Of a DNA stretch of 64,000 nucleotides, positions 20,602 to 33,171 are shown in pieces. The notes beneath the pieces are model-generated. The model did not search any database. It was not told the DNA's origin and saw nothing but the letters and a program-made list of their open reading frames with translations. The stretch covers positions 62,001 through 126,000 of the forward strand of contig QJNS01000077.1 in assembly GCA_004154925.1 (NCBI GenBank), read 5' to 3'. Source of the DNA: Monosporascus cannonballus. Lineage: Eukaryota > Ascomycota > Sordariomycetes > Xylariales. Both the position numbers and the translations under genes were made by a program. The first letter of the stretch is position 1; each line of letters opens with the position of its first letter.

Positions 20602-23600
20602 CTATTCGCTATCATCAGCAGCGAAATCGTCGCTCGGCTCATCATCGTCATCATCAATCTGCAGATCATCCTCGTCCTCATCGCTCAGGTCGTCAGGGAT
20701 GTAGATAGGCTTCGCCTTGGCAGCGGCCGCACGACCGGGCCTGGCGCGGGCGGCCGGCCGGGCCGGGGGGGAGTCCGCGTCGGGCATGTCGAGGTCATCC
20801 GCCTCGTCGCTGTCGACGATGTCGAAGACGTCTGCCCCCTTCTTCTTGGGAGCAGCCGCCTTGCCCTTCTTGACGCCGAAGGCCTTGGCCGCGGGCGAGA
20901 GTTGCACCGCTTTAGACGCCGGCTTTTTTGCCGGCGCTTCCTCCTTGGCCTTGTTCTTTGTGTTGGGGGGACGGGCGCGGTTCTTAATAGCCGGGCCCAT
21001 GGAGGACGCGGCCTTGGACTTGGCCTCTTCGGTCGAAGAGCTAGAGGCCTTCGGTCTGCTCACGGGCTTGGAGACGGGCGGCAAGTCATCGTCAGACAGG
21101 AAACTGTCTAACACGTTGCTCTTCCGGGCACTCTTCTGTGGCGAAGAAGCTTTGGCAAGCAGCTCATAATTGGTGTCATCATGATCATCGAAGTCGAAAC
21201 CCTTGGAAGGCTTGCTCTTGACCTTCAAGGCAGTGGTGCTGCTCTCCGGTCGTGACATGGCAAACAGACTAAGACGGCCAGTCTTGTCCTCCGGTGAGCC
21301 AGTGCCTTTGTTTGTGATACCCTTAACCATGGCGCCAACATCGCCAAGCATCTTGTCGTCATCGTCACTCTCGGACTCATCGTCATCTACGATCCAAGTC
21401 TTCGCCTTGGTGGCAGCAGCGCGCTTGCCCCTGGCTTTGACAGGTGCCTCCTCTTCTGACTCGTCTTCAACTGGGGCCGGCTTGTCTTTTTTGGTAGGCT
21501 TGCTCTTGAGGGCAGCGTAATCATCTTCGTCTGAGTCGTCGTCAATGAGCGTTGATTTCTTTTTAGCGGGTTTGCTCTTGACGGCACCATAATCATCTGA
21601 ATCGTCGTCAACAGGCACCGACTTCTTTTTGACGGGTTCCTTTTTTGCGGGTTTACTCTTCAGCGCAGCGTAATCACCATCCGAGAAGGCGTCCGAGTCG
21701 TCGTCTGCCCCATCCAGGCCCGTCTTCTTGGGCTTTGGTGCAAATTTCTCAGCGAATCTCTGATGCGTCTTCTGCTCAATCTGCTTCTCAACGATCTTCG
21801 GTTTGGCAGAAGCTTTAGGGGCGGCCCTTGACTTAGCAACGGGGGCATAGTCGTCGTCATCCTTCGCCTTGCGTCCACGACCGGCCCCGATCTTCTTCGA
21901 CGCACGGCGACCCATCCTACGAATAGTCGTGGTGATTTCAGCATCGAGGCGCAGTTGGTTCTCCCACTCCTCCTCGAACTCGTCGAGATCTTGGCACCAG
22001 AGGTCCTTCACGCTACGTGCCTCTAGTTCTAGCTCTTCGGACTTCTTTTTGCCGAGCTGCTCTTTGAGCCGATCGAGGCGTTCCTGAGTGAACGACCATA
22101 TAGGCATCTGCGTAATATTAGCAATTTCCCATCGAACCCGTGACGAGACTCAACGCACAGAGAGAAGGTAGTCATAATCTCCTGCACCGCCCTCACTATC
22201 CACACCTTCCTCAGAATTTTCGCCGTCCTCGCCTTGGATCTCTTCCTCATCTGCCTTGGTCTTCTTGTTGTCCCGGTTCTTGGGGAAAGGGTCATACTCT
22301 CGTTTGCGGAGCTCGGCGACAATGACATTCTTCTTCTTGCGGGACACAACCAATTTTCCGTCCATAATCTCTGTGATGAACCTAGCCTGGTTCGTCAGTC
22401 GGAGCCAATCCGAGCGCAAGACACCAAGCCAGTATGCCTGAATCCGTCAGCATTCAATTCACCCATACAATCGATTCGTAGACAGCGTACCTTGCGCTCT
22501 TTGTACATCTTCAAGCGGAATTGGTAGAATTCCTCCAGGATGTCCTCAACTCTGTCGTATTTCCGGATCATGCCACGTGAATCGAATGCAACCAAATTGG
22601 AAGTGGCGACCTGCTTCGTCAGCTTGAACTTCTCAAGAAGGCCTTCGTCAAGGGCCGCCTTCATGTGCTTCTCATCCATCTGGATCTCAAAATGCACAGT
22701 GTTGTGATCGTTGAATTCCTTGTAATCCTTGATGAACGATGGCACCTTTTCACCACGGATGATGTCTTCGAGCTTTGCTTTGAAGTCATCAGTCCACATG
22801 CGAATAGGCAATTCGGTGATGACAACCTCATTAGGCTTCTTATCATCCACAAAGGCAATACCATTAAACTGGTAGCGGTTAGCATCTGCGGCTACTGGCG
22901 TGCCTTTCCAGCCCCTGAACCATGGGGTCATCGTCTCAAAAGGCTTCTCCTCCGAATCGTCTAGTCGGCCCATACGTCTCTTCAGGTTTTTGATGATGTC
23001 TGATGGATGATAGTTTGGAATTGAAGTACTCCATCCCGTACCAATACCATCTGCGCCGTTGATCAAGACCATGGGCACGACGGGCGCATAGACCTTGGGC
23101 TCAATCCGCTTGCCGTCTTCGACATGATGCTCCAGATTGGGTTCATCCAAGGGGTGGAACACACGGCGGGCGAACGGAGATAGACGGGTATGAATATATC
23201 GAGCACTAGCAGCGTCCGAGCCACCTGCGAGTCGAGAACCAAAGTTTCCGCTGGGCTCGAGACAGTTGACGTTGTTGGATCCCACGAAGTTTTGGGCGAG
23301 ACCAATGATCGTCTGCTGCAGAGACGCTTCACCGTGATGGTAGGATGTCTGTTCGGATACGTAACCTGCCAACTCAATGACCTTCATATCCTTGGTCACG
23401 TTCCGCTTCAGGCAAGCATATATGACCTTACGCTGACCAGGCTTCAGACCATCAATGACTGATGGAATAGACCGCATGTTATCAGCCATACTAAACAGAA
23501 TCAACTCCTTGTTGACAAAGTCGTTGTAGGTGATACTCTTAGACGAGTGGTCAAGATACGTGCCGGGCACGAAGTTGCCGAGCCATTCCTTACGAGCATC

Positions 23601-25998
23601 TGCCTTCTTCTTGGAGAAGGCAAGCTCGAGCAGCTCGGCTTCTTCTGGCTTCATCACATCGAATTCCTTCAGGTGGCTATCAAGGTCCTTGAAGTAGACC
23701 TGAGCATCCTCGTTCGAACTGGTACCCAAACCCTTGTAGTACTTGTAATGCCATCGCTTAATTTCAGCTTGATGTGCTTCCTTCCATTCCTCGTATTGAG
23801 GCTGTGTGAAGAAGGACTTCAATTTCAGAGGCTTCTTTGGATTCGGGCCCTGCCAGACCTTCACGATTGGCGTGATAAACTCCTGGAAGAACTCGGGGAT
23901 CGTGAGCAACGAAGGGTATTGGACCTGTAGGAAATTGATGAGGAGACCTTTGATATGGCTACCGTCGTGATCCTGATCCGCCATGATCATCAAGTGACCG
24001 TATCGGAGACTCTTGGTATCAGTGTAGACTTGTTTGTGCTTCAGACCTAGGAACTGCTTGATGTTTTGAATCTCTTGATTCTTGGTGATCTGGTCGATTG
24101 ATGCGTCACGAACATTGAGTAGTTTACCTCGGAGAGGGAAAACGCCAATGCGATCAGGGTCTAAGATTGCGCGTCCAGCAACAGCCAAACTCTTGGCAGA
24201 ATCACCTTCAGTCAGGATCAGAGTGCACTCGTGACCATGCTTGGTGCCAGCCAAGTTAGCATCGACGAGCTTGCTGTTGCTAATCCTTGAACGTTTGTTG
24301 CCATCGCTCTTGGCGAGCAGCTTATCGGCCTTCTGCTCGGCAAAATGGATGATGTTGTTGATCGCATCTGTTTGGCCGATCTGCTTGAGGAACTTGTCCG
24401 ACAAGGTACACTTGCTCCCAAACTGACTGGCTTTGGTAGTCATCTGTTCCTTGGTTTGCGAGTTGAAGGCGGGGTTGTTGATCAAGCAGTTGATGAAGAT
24501 AAAGATGTGGTTTTTAATGTGGGCGGCCTTTAGGGAATGACCCTTCTTCTTCTTGTTCAGGGTCTTGAGAAGCGAATCGCAGATTTGGTCTGCGATATAG
24601 TTCACGTGGGTTCCGCCAGTAGTCGTAGCAATAGCATTCACAAACGAGACTTGCTGGAATGAGCCGTCAGATACCGCAAAGCCGATTTCCCACTCTGGAT
24701 GAAGCTTCGAGTCCTCAAGGATGACCGTAGTGGAAGCATCGGCTCCCTCCTCGCCGCGTTCTTTGTTGATGGCCTTGGCGTACATCTCGCAGTATTTCTT
24801 GAAGTTGAGCTTGATATGGTTGTCGTTCAAGTACACCTTGATGCCCTGAACAGTGCCAGCCATATCATATACACGCCGGTAAAGTAGCGACTCGAGGTCG
24901 TCATCAATACCCTCCGGCATGCCAAAGCGCTCGAAATCCGGCTTGAAGGAAACACGCACGAAGTCACTAGACTTGCTAGAGCTGATTTTGGCCTTCTCCA
25001 TCTTTCCCATGTTGTCTCTCCAGGTCTGCTTATATCTCTTCCCGTTCTTCGAATCCTGGCATTCCAGGGTGAATTCGGTACTGAAAACATTGCAGAGCTT
25101 AGCACCGTAGCCGTTTCGACCACCAACGGTCTTTTTCTCGTTGTCATCGAAGTTGGAACCAGCAAGGAGGTGGCCGAAGACCAACTCGGGAATATAGACG
25201 TTCTCTTTTTCATGCATCTCCACCGGGATACCTTTACCGTTGTTCTCGACGGTGATTCGACCCTCGCCGCGGTCGATAGTGACCTTCATATATGTCATGC
25301 TGGGGTCTCGTTGCTTGTTGTCAGCAGCATTGACGAGAATTTCGTCGAAAATCTTATAGAGGCCGGGTACGACGCCGACCTTAGGACGGAGCTCCATCTG
25401 GTTGGTCTCCTTGTTGAACACCCACATCTGCTGTTCGGTGCGCTCAACGGAACCGATATATGTGTCGGGACGTTTTATGATGTGTTCCAACTGAGTCAGC
25501 TTTTGATATGTTTCCGTGGCCGTCTTCTTCTTGCTAGGCTTCTGTTGTGGGGGGCCATCGAGCTGCATCATGCTGTCATTCTCGATCTCGGCCAAGGGAT
25601 TGCCGCTTGACTTCTTAGCCGCGGGAGCCTTCTTCTGCTTCTTGGCACTTGGCGGAGTGTGCGAGAAACCAGAGTCACCATCGTCATCGTCGCTCTCGGG
25701 CACGGCGCGCTTCTTAGGAGCGGCCTTGCTCGTCTTTAATGTAGTCTGGACCATCTTCTTTGGGGCTGCCTTGGCTGCAGGTTTAGAGGCAGCTTGCTTC
25801 TTCACAGCAGGTTTGGCTTTCGGTTTCTGAGAAAGGTATATGTCAGTACCGTGTAGAAGCGACTGAAGCGCGTGGGTATACCGTTTAGAGATGTGACGGG
25901 AGAAGAGGGAAATTTTTGCATACCGGCTCGGGTGAATAACCGTCATCTGAGTCGTTCTCGACGTCAAAGACCGAGTCGTCCATAATGTCTGAATCCAT
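20602..25998 (-). CDS. TOP2: DNA topoisomerase II
   Basis: Four exons: 25998..25924, 25826..22491, 22437..22159 and 22107..20602, giving 1731 residues; all three introns (97, 53 and 51 bp) fall between codons. The ATPase part carries GRNGYGAKLCNVFSTEF. The TOPRIM part has EGDSAKS (Glu about 565) and DQDHDGSH (about 640). The breakage-reunion domain has ARYIHTRLSPFARR with the catalytic Tyr at about 902. From about residue 1290 the C-terminus is a charged tail with imperfect tandem repeats (acidic DDDSD blocks alternating with YAALKSKPAKK-like blocks), ending in an acidic DEDEDDLQIDDDDDE region. The enzyme passes one DNA duplex through another using ATP and is essential for chromosome segregation. 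Length and motif order match fungal Top2. The start ATG gives an acidic 25-residue first exon. Confidence 0.97.
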
Positions 25999-28900
25999 GT
26001 TGAAGGAGGAAGGGGCGGCAATGCGCGCACGTGGAGAGTTGGGATGGAGGAAGAGAGGGATGTGTTTGCGCAAAGCCTTCGGAGGGGTGGCTCAATCGAA
26101 AGAATACGGCAATTATCCAGAACTGCAGCCGATAACGATCAAATTGTGTACGGCCGATTAGAATTAGCGATAGGGAAAGACCGTAAGGATTTTACACAAG
26201 GCGACGTATCCCAGCCTGACGTGTCTAGGAAAATATTGTTATCGGCTGCCGCGGTGGTGATAGAAGCCAGCGAGGGAGAAGAGGGCTGTGTTGATGTTGC
26301 GCCGGTATCTAATTAGCGAAAGTAAACAACCCGCACAACACAAATACATGTAACGCGTCTCGCGATGGCGCTTCGAGGCTCCAGCGTCCCCAAAATTGTC
26401 AAAAATGGGGGTCCTTCTTCTTTGGCGCGTTTGTCCTCCAATTGCAGTTGAGTATGCGTTTAGTGAGATAAGGTCAGATTTAGCGCGCAGACGAGGTGCC
26501 TTGTACCTCTCGCTTACTGCGCCACGGGTGCCTCACTAGCCACAATATGCAAGGCAAAGGGGGATGGGTTGCGGTTACCAACGTCAATCAATGTGGAAGC
26601 TACCAACGCGACTTCCTCGTTGAGACGGAAACAGCACTTCAGCTAATCACGGGAACGTGACCCAGATGTCTCGTTTATTCGGTCACATCTGGGCAAAATT
26701 AACCGCCATATGAACCATAGCCATAAATAATCACTCTTCAGTACTGTAATTAAGAAGCCCTTGCCGCGATGAATACTGAACCCGCACCAGCCCCTGCCAG
26801 AATATCGCGACTTGCCTGGACTAGTATCTGATCTCAGTCTGGATGGACCTAAAAAAAGCGACAAGTCACCAACCAGATTCACCAGCACTGTCCATCATTG
26901 TCGTGTGTGAGACGCCGACAAGTCATTGGTTCTCGTCAGGTCTCTCTGCCTGGACGAAGCTTCGACCTTGGTTCCTCCTCGCTCGAAGGGGGATTCCAAG
27001 GCTTAGCCCGGATGCTGGCAATTTCCTTAACTTCTCGTCTTACCAAAACACATGGCCTTCTAGGATCTCCTTGCAGCCTATTGGTAATATTTCTCCGCCC
27101 CCATGTGTTGTGCAACACGGCCACAAATGCTTCCCAATATGAAAAGAGGCATAAATTTCCCGAAGTCGACTGTATACACCCGTCAACCCGTGGCTTTGTA
27201 GCCGGGTCGTACCGCTTATTAACCTTCTCAAAGCCCTTCTCCTCCTGTCATCCTATGCTGTGCCACGAGAGCCACTGTACAATCATCTGAAACTTTGTTC
27301 TTACCTTAAATGGCCTTGACGACCCTCAGTCCCGTCCTAAAAGGGAACTCAGAAAGGCGATAGCGCGGAAGCAGCCCGATCGCTAAGTTTAGTCGATGCC
27401 ATCTGCCTTTCTTGCCGTCGGATCCAATGTTCCGTACCTGTCAGATGAGAGACATAGGGCCGTAATCTAACCAGGATAACATTCTTCTGCTGCTGATGCA
27501 TAGAACAGGTGGGGCATTCCCGCGTACCAGGCTCCCTACGAAAGATGAAGGCTTGGTACAGTTTCTCCATTACACGAGACAATAAGCTTGATCTCAAGTC
27601 TTTTGGCCGCTTGATAAGCGCGGATCTTTCTTCCGTGCTTAGGCTCGTCCGATGCGAAGTGGCTCTCCACTTGCCATATCCGTTTGTAGGCGGGCACTGA
27701 TGATGGAATGATTTGCTTGGAGGGGGGGGGGGCAGAGAATTGGTAACATGAACGGTTGGCTGCAGACGTAGCGTAGTTGGAACCGCACACATTGACAGCT
27801 AAGTCCAGGGGCTCAGTGACTCGAGGATCCTCCTGCAGACGAGAAGTGGCTAGCCAGGGCCATGAATGCCCGGGCTTGTTCGGCGGACGGACAGGCGATA
27901 GAATACCAGCCCCTACCCAGCTAAGCCGAATCTCATATCACTTTCCTCGATAAATCTCCCGGCGCCACCATCTCTATCTTGTCATCTATCACCTTCGGCC
28001 ACCGCCAAACCTCTCTTATGTTCATCTCGCTATTTGGAGGCTATTTGTAGCCTAGCGCTGAGAACCTAGCACAGTCGCTTGATCTACCACGGTGGCAACT
28101 ACTCGTTATCAAAAGGGGCGCGTTACAATAGTCGATCGCCCTCTCTTAAAAAGCCAGAGAAGGATAAGACTCCGCCTCTGGGTTCCACGCGGACGCAATT
28201 TCTGTGCTTGTACGCATCTGGGCTCGTGGGGAAAACATGGGTAATTCTTGGTGACAGCAGCAATCTCCGCATTCCACTTCAGCCTTTGCCGAGAGGGTAA
28301 CCCTTTGGGCATGCTCGCACTTCTCGAAGGGACACGAGATGATTCTTTTACGCGGATGAAAGGGCCATTGGGAAGTTTTCGGATACGCGCAGAGCTCTCC
28401 ACTAAAGGAATCGCCTTCTCGGCGGTCAAGCAAGGTGAACCTCGCTGTCTTTGATGACCGACCTCCAAAGCATGCCTCGCAGCGAGGTGACCGGGTGACG
28501 GGGTGGCTGACTTCCCTGTAAACACCCCGCCCCTTTACGTTGAGAGACATGGTACACGTGTGTCGAGTCAAGCAATCTTTTGTCTGGGATCTCGTCTGCC
28601 TCCCAGAGCCCTTTCTTTGTTCTACCCTCCTCAGAAACCTGCCCTAGCTGGGTAACTTGGACCGCACTATCTGCAGCTTCCCGGCAGGTTACTTTCTGTC
28701 AAGAGTCTTCTATGCATTTTCAAACAAGCCAGGTTCCTGTTTGGGGGCCTCTCCACCGTACAATATTTGCTGTATCAAACTCATTTGTTGTCTCTAGCGA
28801 CAGGTCCGCTGCGTCATGCAGTCGCCTGTGATCGCCCCTTTCGGGCCAAGAATTTGGGCTGGTGAAATCTAATGAAACCTGCCTTACCTCGATGCTTTCC

Positions 28901-29626
28901 TGGGAAATCCATGGGGTCGACATGATACAACTAGTACTGCTTGAGCTCATCGTAGCGGCTACGATCACGGGAGTCGACGGCATTGCTAGGCCCTCTGAAG
29001 TAGTCACCAGTCCCAAAATGCCCAGTAGGAAGTTACTGCTCCGGCCAGGGCCTCTTATTCACCCAATAACTCTGGCTCAGCCGTCTTAGTCTTTGATAAA
29101 TGACCCATGACCGTGTCGGCCTCGTCCTGCCTCGTCCGCTAACCCGTCACCTATCACTTCGTGGCTTTGAACTCGATCTCTCCCAAAAGGCGGTGGGCGT
29201 ACACAAACGGGCATCTCTACCCTCACAGGTCGATTCCAAGACATCTTCGACAAAGGGAACTCTGCGCCGAATACGCCGATTCGACAAGGCAGCACCGGTC
29301 ACCGCCAAGTAGTCTGCATATAGTTGCATGACTGGAGACAGTCAAGAAGAAAGCAATCTTTAACCAACCTTGTGCCAACATCGGCTCATAGTCTGGCGAG
29401 GAGGGTAGCATCAAATCCTCATCTGTTTGCCCAAATTCAAAAAGACCTGGGTCTCCTCTCTCGCCCTTTCCTCTCTATCTTCCTGCTGGGCTGCTGCAAG
29501 CGCTGTCTAAGTTTCCTCCTTAAGAATATCCATTCGGTTTTTTGTAGACTACATCCATCGGTGTTGCCTTTGCCCGCAGCAGTACTCCATCCTGTTTCAA
29601 GACATCCCCCACTGGCTTTCACCGCC
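25999..29626. other. Long shared upstream region of TOP2 and the Xbp1-like gene; no gene seen
   Basis: About 3.6 kb between divergent start codons. No frame has recognisable domains; the best, 28571..28146 (-), has scattered Cys residues but no coherent motif. Much of the right half may be 5' leader or promoter of the Xbp1-like regulator, since fungal regulators often have long leaders. Confidence 0.5.
26353..26358. promoter_or_regulatory. MluI cell-cycle box (ACGCGT) upstream of TOP2
   Basis: A palindromic ACGCGT, the core site of the MBF-type APSES regulators, lies 355 bp upstream of the TOP2 start codon. A six-base site can occur by chance, and there is only one copy here, so this is suggestive only. 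Confidence 0.25.
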
Positions 29627-31321
29627 ATGCTATCTCTATCGTCTCTTCTTAATCCTGCCCCTCCGGGGCCACCAATCAATCGGTTTCCGCCAAGTCCAGC
29701 TTCGTCCTCCCCAGCGACGTCTTTTGCTGACGACTCGTCATTCCTGGACCATCGCATCATGCCAAAACAGAAGATACCCAAGGACGCTGCCGTGTTCAAC
29801 ACCAAGAGTAGGCCCAAGGGGGTTGTCAACTTCGCTCCCTACGAGAGACTTGACGAGGCATCTCTCTGCCAGGTGCGGAAGTTCCAGGTATTCCCGCTCG
29901 GGAGGATACAGGAGTACTGCCGGCACATCCCCTATAACAGCGGGAAGAAGGACTTCTACGTGAAGACTGGCCGGGAAAGCTTCGAAGGTAAAATGCGCAC
30001 ACTCCCGAGACTCCCGAGAGCTGCTGACAAGTTGACACAATCACAGTCTTCCAGTACGTTTTCAAGGTTCCCGGGGAGGATGCCGAGTATGTCGTTATGT
30101 GGGACTACAACGTCGGCCTCGTCCGCATGACTCCTTTCTTTAAGTGTTGCAAGTATCCCAAGGTAAGTCGGCCTCAAAGGAGTGTCGAATCGTCGCTGAT
30201 GGCTTCTAGACAACGCCGGCCAAGATGCTGAATGCGAACCCCGGTCTCAAGGACATCACACACAGCATTACCGGCGGTTCCATTATGGCTCAAGGTACGT
30301 CCCCAGGCTTGGCCATATGCTCTACCCACGCCCCAGCTAACAAACAGCGCAAGGCTATTGGATGCCATACCACTGCGCCAGAGCCGTCTGCGCCACCTTC
30401 TGCCAGCGCATCGCGGGGGCCCTGATCCCCATCTTCGGACCCGACTTCCCGTCGCTGTGCACGCCGACGGACACGCCGGAGTACAGCCGGATGGTCATCG
30501 ACCCGGCCATCGTGGCGCAGGCGACCAGGGAGAGCGAGCATTTCCGCCGCATGTACAACACCATGCTCACCTCCGGGGGCAGTGGCATCAGCCCCAAGCG
30601 AGACCGGCGGCTGTTGCGGAACCCGTACGAGGACGGCAGACAGCACCCCCGGTACCGCATCCACAAGACGTCCATCAACCCCTGCGACAACCCCTACGGC
30701 ACGGACACCGACAGCGACCCGGCCCCGGCCACGGAGCAAGGCATGAGCGATCGTTATCTATACACGCCCGTGCCTTCGGTCCCGACCTTCCGTACTCACA
30801 GCGGCTGGACGCCGGCAAACATGCTTCCGCACTACGAGGCACCCGGGCCGAGCCCCTGGCTGAGCGCTGTCCCACGGCTCACGATCTCGAGCAGCAGGCT
30901 CGCAGCGGCGCATCCACCGCCGCCCCCTCCGCCACAGCCCATACATCCCCCTCCCCTGCGCTCGTCATACCATCAAGCGTACCCCTCTCCGCAGCATCCG
31001 TGGCGGGCGGGCAAGCGCTCCGCGGACCACATCGACTCGGATTACGAGTACGACGGCGGCGAAAGCAGAACGGCCACCACGACGGGGTCCAACACGGCGG
31101 CGGCGAGTCCGTCGGGGGAGGACAGACCCTCCGACAGGACGGCCCTTGGAGCGGACAAGAACGCGGCGATGCTGCTCATGAACCTCAGCGTGCGGGATTT
31201 GGTTGGGGACGCCAAGGGCAAGACGAAGGAGGGTTCTAGCGTCGCGGTGGCGTCGGCAACGACCTCGCCTCGCGACAGTGCCTTTCCGCGGACTAAAAGG
31301 ATAAGGTCGAACTCCATGTAG
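29627..31321 (+). CDS. KilA-N/APSES-type DNA-binding regulator (Xbp1-like)
   Basis: Four exons: 29627..29987, 30047..30162, 30210..30294 and 30354..31321, giving 509 residues; introns are 47-59 bp and frame is exact. The N-terminus (MLSLSSLLNP) is Ser/Pro-rich. Residues about 55-220 form the conserved domain (EYCRHIPYNSGKKDFYVKTG, FQYVFKVPG, MWDYNVGLVRMTPFFKCCKY, SITGGSIMAQGYWMPYHCA), which matches the KilA-N-like DNA-binding domain of the fungal Xbp1 repressor group, related to APSES factors. The C-terminal half is disordered, with a polyproline run and a basic end. In yeast Xbp1 represses cell-cycle genes under stress and starvation; here that role is inferred. At exon 4 a second in-frame acceptor (30347/30348) lies 6 nt upstream of the one chosen and would add two residues. 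Confidence 0.9.
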
Positions 31322-31644
31322 TAGGTAGTGGCCATTGGGTTATTTTAGGGGCGCCTTCGGTCTGGAGTGGAACATTGTCATTTAACCTGTAGCTGTAAGG
31401 GTGTCCTTGGCGCGGGAAAAGGTCGAGCAATCACCAGGGGTTCGCTGAAGTTAGTGTCGGGCTTGGAGCGTTGGGCATACCCCTTTCATGGCAGGCAGCC
31501 ATGGTGTAATATTTTACCACTTGAGGTCACATCTCTAGGTAGCAGAAATACGGTGATTTTCCAAAGGACAGTTGACTTTTTCGTTTTTGAAACCTGGTTT
31601 GAGACACTAAGGTTTTATTTTTATTTGTCCCGAAAGCCAGCGCC
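31322..31644. other. Intergenic between convergent genes
   Basis: About 320 bp of 3' flanking sequence of the Xbp1-like gene (+) and CNS1 (-). Nothing else seen. Confidence 0.6.
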
Positions 31645-32913
31645 TTAACCACCTCCCCTCTCCGCCGCCCTCTTCGCCTTGAACTCCTGCACCCAGGCCT
31701 CGGCCTTGGCCTTGGGGAGCACGAACAGGCGGACGACCTCGTCGACGACCTCGACCCTGCCGGACGACAGGGCCTTGAGCAGGGGCGCCTTCTTGCCGAC
31801 CTTGACGAGGCCGCCGGCCGTCGTCTCCATGTAGCACTCGACGCCCTCGAGCGTGTACTCGCCGGCGGCGTCCCAGGGCAGCGGGAGCACGTAGGCGAGG
31901 TGGTCGGCGAGGCACTCGGTCTCGTTGAAGGCCTTGACGAAGTCGCTCTCGAGGTGCGCGGGGTACAGCAGCACGGTGGGGAAGCTGAGCGAGCTGCGCG
32001 GGTCGTCCGGGTCCGGCACGAGCCGCAGCCCCGCGTCCTCCATCTGGGGCGGCCGCGCCGTGGCGCGCGTCCGGATGCCGCGGGCCTTGAGCGCCGCGCG
32101 CAACAGGGCCTCGCGCCGCCGCTCCGTCGCCAGCCGCTCCTCCTCCTTGCGCCGCCGCGCCGCCGCCTCCTCCGCCTTAGCGACGATGTCGCGCGCCACG
32201 CCCCGCAGCGCCGCGTTGTCCGGGTCGACACCGAGGCCCCGCGCGCAGGCGTCGTCGGCCTCCTCGATGCGACCCACGGCCGCCAGCGCCCGCGCCGACC
32301 GGTAGTACGCCTTGACGTTGCGGTCGTTGAGGCGCAGGGCGGCGGCGCCGTCGAGCCAGCAGCTGCGGTAGTTGCGGAGCTCGAGGTGGCAGGCGGCGCG
32401 GTTGACGTAGAGGGCCTCGAGGATTGCGCGCTGGCGGCGGGCCGTCTCGGCCTCGTCTTGGGGCTTCCCGTGCTCATCCTCCTCGGGCGTCGTCGGCTCG
32501 CCGTTCCTGCGCTTGCGCTCCTCGGCCGCCAGCACCAGCACGCCCTTGGTGTAGAACTCCTTGGCGTCGGCCCAGCGGCGCGCCTTGAAGCACTCGTTGC
32601 CGCACTCCTTGAAGTCCGACGCAACCTCGCTCGGTGCGCCCTCGTACGCGAGCGCTTTGAACGCCTCCGTCTCGTCGTTCTCCTCCAGCTCCGTCATGAA
32701 GAACGGCGATTTCTTCAGGTCCGCCACCACCTCGTCCACCGTCTTGTTGCTCTCCATGGCCCGGCCGGGCGAGAGCTCCGGCAGCATCTGAGCCGTTGTC
32801 GTGCTGGGCGCCTCTACTGCATCCCGTTCTGCTGCTTGTGGCTGTGCTTGTGATTCATTGGTGGTTACCCCGAGCCGCTCTGCGACATCGTCGCTGATCT
32901 GTTCGATGCTCAT
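31645..32913 (-). CDS. CNS1: Hsp90/Hsp70 co-chaperone Cns1 (TTC4 family)
   Basis: Single-exon gene of 422 residues starting at the ATG at 32913. After an acidic N-terminus there is the FFMTELEE motif typical of Cns1/TTC4, then a three-motif TPR domain at about residues 100-235 (KECGNECFKARRWADAKEFY, ALYVNRAACHLELRNY, VKAYYRSARALAAVGRIEEA), a basic coiled segment, and the C-terminal wheel domain (LSFPTVLLYPAHLESDFVKA and onward to EVVRLFVLPKAKAEAWVQEF). The TPR binds the EEVD tail of Hsp90/Hsp70. In yeast Cns1 is essential and supports translation factor eEF2 folding. Unusually GC-rich codon use opens long frames on the opposite strand, which are shadows. Identity is strong. Confidence 0.93.
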   Translation of the reverse strand: MSIEQISDDVAERLGVTTNESQAQPQAAERDAVEAPSTTTAQMLPELSPGRAMESNKTVDEVVADLKKSPFFMTELEENDETEAFKALAYEGAPSEVASDFKECGNECFKARRWADAKEFYTKGVLVLAAEERKRRNGEPTTPEEDEHGKPQDEAETARRQRAILEALYVNRAACHLELRNYRSCWLDGAAALRLNDRNVKAYYRSARALAAVGRIEEADDACARGLGVDPDNAALRGVARDIVAKAEEAAARRRKEEERLATERRREALLRAALKARGIRTRATARPPQMEDAGLRLVPDPDDPRSSLSFPTVLLYPAHLESDFVKAFNETECLADHLAYVLPLPWDAAGEYTLEGVECYMETTAGGLVKVGKKAPLLKALSSGRVEVVDEVVRLFVLPKAKAEAWVQEFKAKRAAERGGG

Positions 32914-33171
32914 TGTGGAAATTCGTCACCCATATGCTGGCCGATTGCCTTGTGTCTCAAAGTAATATAACTTCCCAATCTTTGAAAACTGGGTTTTCAG
33001 CGGCTATGTCCTCCGTTTCCGTATGGTGAAATTTGAGTCATCCGAAATTGTACGAAGTAGAATGCTGCGGGCTACAATTCACCCCACAAATGAGTTCATA
33101 TGCATGTAAACCAGATGGAAATATCTATCTAGCCAGAACTCCAAATCCTCGACTTTCTAACATGTTCTATA
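32914..33171. other. Intergenic: CNS1 promoter and histidine-gene 3' flank
   Basis: About 260 bp between two genes on the same strand. No distinct site recognised. Confidence 0.5.

Noticed and set aside
28146..28571. 141-codon minus-strand frame with several Cys
   Set aside because: Cys spacing does not form a zinc-finger or RING pattern and overlapping frames are equally long.
30232..31239. 335-codon plus-strand frame
   Set aside because: Alternate-frame shadow of exon 4 of the Xbp1-like gene, Arg/Gln/His-rich low complexity.
31900..32853. 317-codon plus-strand frame
   Set aside because: Antisense shadow of CNS1 caused by GC-rich third positions; CNS1 itself is certain on the other strand.
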